Shown piece by piece: positions 61,963-64,000 of a DNA stretch of 64,000 nucleotides; positions within the stretch are counted from its first letter, which is position 1, and every line of letters starts with the position of its first letter. This DNA comes from Agathobacter sp. Its GTDB lineage: Bacteria; Bacillota; Clostridia; Lachnospirales; Lachnospiraceae. The translations under genes were made by a program, and so were the position numbers. The stretch lies in assembly GCA_022772675.1 (NCBI GenBank), contig JALEZW010000059.1, forward strand, positions 62,001 to 126,000, in the 5' to 3' direction. The notes under the pieces are model-generated. The model saw nothing but the letters and a program-made list of their open reading frames with translations, was not told the origin of the DNA and made no database searches.

Positions 61963-61977
61963 TTTTCGTTGTATAAC
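61949..61977 (+). promoter_or_regulatory. Promoter of clpB
   Basis: TTGACG (61949-61954), 17-base spacer, TATAAC (61972-61977). The -35 box lies inside the CIRCE element. Confidence 0.85.
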
Positions 61978-62015
61978 AATACTTGATGAAGTTCTCAGTG
62001 AAAGGAGGGCGCGTT

Positions 62016-64000
62016 ATGAATATTCAGAAATTTACACAGAAATCAATAGAGGCCATGAATGATTGTGTGAAAATCGCAACAGAATATGGCAATCAGGAAA
62101 TTGAAGAGGAACATTTGTTACTGGCTCTTTTACAACAGGAAGATGGTTTGATTCCAAGCCTTTTTGAAAAAATGGGAATCGACTTACAGCATTTTAAAGA
62201 TAATGTTGAAAGTAAGATTGCGTCTAGAGTGAAGGTATCCGGTGGTGAGCAGTACTGGGGTAAAGAAATCAATAATGCGGTAAATTTCGCAGAGGATGAG
62301 GCAAAGGCAATGGGAGATGATTATGTTTCCGTAGAGCATTTGTTTTTATCTTTGTTAAAACATCCTAATGCGGCAATGAAATCTTTGATGAAGGAATATG
62401 GTATTACAAGAGATAGGTTTTTGCAGGTATTGTCTACAGTCCGGGGAAATCGTCGAGTCACTTCCGACAACCCGGAGGCCACCTACGACACCCTGGAAAA
62501 ATACGGCTACGATATGGTAGAGCGTGCGCGACAGCAGAAAATGGACCCGGTTATCGGAAGAGATGAGGAAATCCGAAATGTCGTAAGGATTCTTTCCCGT
62601 AAGACAAAGAATAACCCGGTTTTAATCGGTGAGCCTGGTGTCGGTAAAACAGCAGTGGTAGAAGGACTGGCCCAGCGTATCGTAAAGGGGGATGTTCCGG
62701 AAGGACTGAAGGATAAAAAGCTGTTTGCCCTGGATATGGGAGCACTGGTTGCCGGTGCCAAGTACCGTGGCGAATTTGAGGAACGGTTAAAGGCAGTACT
62801 GGATGATGTGAAGAATTCCAATGGGCAGATCATTCTTTTTATTGATGAGCTGCATACCATTGTGGGGGCTGGAAAAACCGATGGGGCCATGGATGCCGGT
62901 CAGCTGTTAAAACCGATGCTGGCAAGAGGGGAACTGCACTGTGTAGGTGCAACCACATTAAATGAGTATCGGGAATATATTGAAAAAGATGCCGCACTGG
63001 AGCGTCGTTTCCAGCCGGTTATGGTGGATGAACCGACAGTGGAGGATACCATTTCCATTCTGCGTGGTTTAAAGGAACGCTATGAAGTATTCCACGGAGT
63101 GAAAATCACGGATTCGGCATTAGTTACGGCAGCCGTGCTTTCCAACCGTTATATCTCTGACCGTTTCCTGCCGGATAAGGCAATCGATCTGGTGGATGAA
63201 GCCTGTGCCATGATTAAGACGGAGTTAGACTCCATGCCGGCAGAGCTGGATGAGATGAACCGGAAAATCATGCAGCTGGAGATTGAGGAAACAGCCCTTA
63301 AGAAGGAGACGGATCATCTGAGTCAGGAACGTCTTACCAATTTACAGAAAGAACTGGCAGAACTGCGGGATGAATTTAACACGAGAAAAGCCCAGTGGAG
63401 CACGGAAAAAGATGCGGTTGACCATGTCAGCAAGCTGCGTGAACAGATTGAGGCTGCAAAGCGTGAGGCAGAGCAGGCAAGACAGGCAAATGATTATGAG
63501 AAAGCCGCAGAGCTTCAGTATGGCCAGCTGCCCCAGATGCAAAAGCAGCTGGAAATGGAAGAAGAGAAATTAAAAGACCGTGATCTTTCCCTGGTACATG
63601 AAAATGTCACCGATGAGGAGATTGCAAAAATTATTTCCCGCTGGACCGGAATTCCGGTTTCCAAGTTAAGTGAGAGCGAGCGGAATAAGACCCTGCATCT
63701 GGACGAAGAACTGCACAAGAGAGTCATTGGCCAGGATGATGGCGTCACAAAGGTGACAGAGGCAATTATCCGTTCCAAAGCAGGAATCAAGGATCCTACG
63801 AAGCCTATTGGCTCCTTCCTGTTCCTTGGACCTACCGGTGTGGGAAAAACCGAGCTTGCGAAAGCACTGGCAGCCTGCCTGTTTGATGATGAATCCAATA
63901 TGGTGCGTATTGATATGAGTGAGTACATGGAGAAATACTCTGTGTCACGTCTCATCGGAGCACCTCCAGGATATGTGGGATATGATGAGGGTGGCCAGCT
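62016..64000 (+). CDS. clpB: Chaperone ClpB, 5' part (runs off window)
   Basis: The frame from ATG 62016 (AAAGGAGG upstream) is open to the window end, giving about 661 residues. It has the N-terminal Clp repeat domain (about 1-145), the first AAA domain with Walker [10 protein letters not shown] and Walker [15 protein letters not shown], the long coiled-coil M-domain (about 405-525) that separates ClpB from ClpC/ClpA, and the start of the second AAA domain ([17 protein letters not shown]). ClpB untangles aggregated proteins together with DnaK. Regulation by HrcA is indicated by the CIRCE element. Confidence 0.97.
   Translation, partial: MNIQKFTQKSIEAMNDCVKIATEYGNQEIEEEHLLLALLQQEDGLIPSLFEKMGIDLQHFKDNVESKIASRVKVSGGEQYWGKEINNAVNFAEDEAKAMGDDYVSVEHLFLSLLKHPNAAMKSLMKEYGITRDRFLQVLSTVRGNRRVTSDNPEATYDTLEKYGYDMVERARQQKMDPVIGRDEEIRNVVRILSRKTKNNPVLIGEPGVGKTAVVEGLAQRIVKGDVPEGLKDKKLFALDMGALVAGAKYRGEFEERLKAVLDDVKNSNGQIILFIDELHTIVGAGKTDGAMDAGQLLKPMLARGELHCVGATTLNEYREYIEKDAALERRFQPVMVDEPTVEDTISILRGLKERYEVFHGVKITDSALVTAAVLSNRYISDRFLPDKAIDLVDEACAMIKTELDSMPAELDEMNRKIMQLEIEETALKKETDHLSQERLTNLQKELAELRDEFNTRKAQWSTEKDAVDHVSKLREQIEAAKREAEQARQANDYEKAAELQYGQLPQMQKQLEMEEEKLKDRDLSLVHENVTDEEIAKIISRWTGIPVSKLSESERNKTLHLDEELHKRVIGQDDGVTKVTEAIIRSKAGIKDPTKPIGSFLFLGPTGVGKTELAKALAACLFDDESNMVRIDMSEYMEKYSVSRLIGAPPGYVGYDEGGQ

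Overview
The window looks like a chromosomal piece from a spore-forming gut Firmicute, most likely of the family Lachnospiraceae. Supporting signs are a complete spoIIAA-spoIIAB-sigF operon, a T-box leader in front of valS, a CIRCE operator in front of clpB, strong AGGAGG-type ribosome binding sites, a moderate GC content with AT-rich spacers, a GH53 galactanase with plant-pectin binding modules, and the style of the housekeeping proteins. I cannot name the species. There are no rRNA genes, tRNA genes or CRISPR arrays that I can see.

Layout. 1-8 kb is core metabolism and envelope: LCP cell-wall ligase (cut by the window start), UDP-sugar pyrophosphorylase, glmS, an HtrA protease, a GtrA-like flippase, carbamate kinase, luxS and mtnN. 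8.3-14.3 kb is the most striking region. A polysaccharide deacetylase gene is split into two halves by a 5.24 kb element that carries a large serine recombinase, an excisionase-like protein, an AAA-ATPase/PD-(D/E)XK protein and an MNT/HEPN pair. The hexamer GTGGAC is present at both ends. Joining the halves across it restores the deacetylase reading frame exactly, and the two element ends joined together form a good attP-like palindrome. 14.8-25 kb holds a double hemerythrin, a secreted unknown, the galactanase, a small membrane protein followed by a branched structured RNA, and a large RND transporter. 25-33.6 kb holds T-box/valS, a FapA-like protein, a zinc-ribbon/TPR membrane protein, the sigma-F operon and a HAD phosphatase. 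33.6-44 kb holds an HDOD protein, thiSG(fusion)-thiH-thiE behind a structured leader that is not a TPP riboswitch, an acyltransferase/GT8 glycolipid cluster, and bioB/bioY with a BirA-type operator, then a cupin. 44-50.3 kb holds a MarR-controlled ABC exporter pair and a GntR (YtrA-like) ABC operon.

50.3-61.8 kb is a defence island. It contains a second AAA-ATPase/PD-(D/E)XK protein (561 residues, like the first) again followed by an MNT/HEPN pair of a different subtype, a truncated Rpn-type nuclease, a complete four-gene Wadjet system in the order jetD-jetA-jetB-jetC behind a tandem 31-bp repeat that duplicates the promoter, a gamma-carbonic-anhydrase-like protein, and an Abi_2 (AbiD/F) HEPN protein read from a leader that resembles the AbiF RNA. 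The window ends inside clpB.

The two leading points for follow-up are the reversible-looking interruption of the deacetylase gene (compare the skin element in sigK and SP-beta in spsM, where excision rebuilds a sporulation gene) and the repeated pairing of the AAA/PD-(D/E)XK protein with otherwise unrelated MNT/HEPN modules. All functional calls come from reading motifs by eye; no database search was run.
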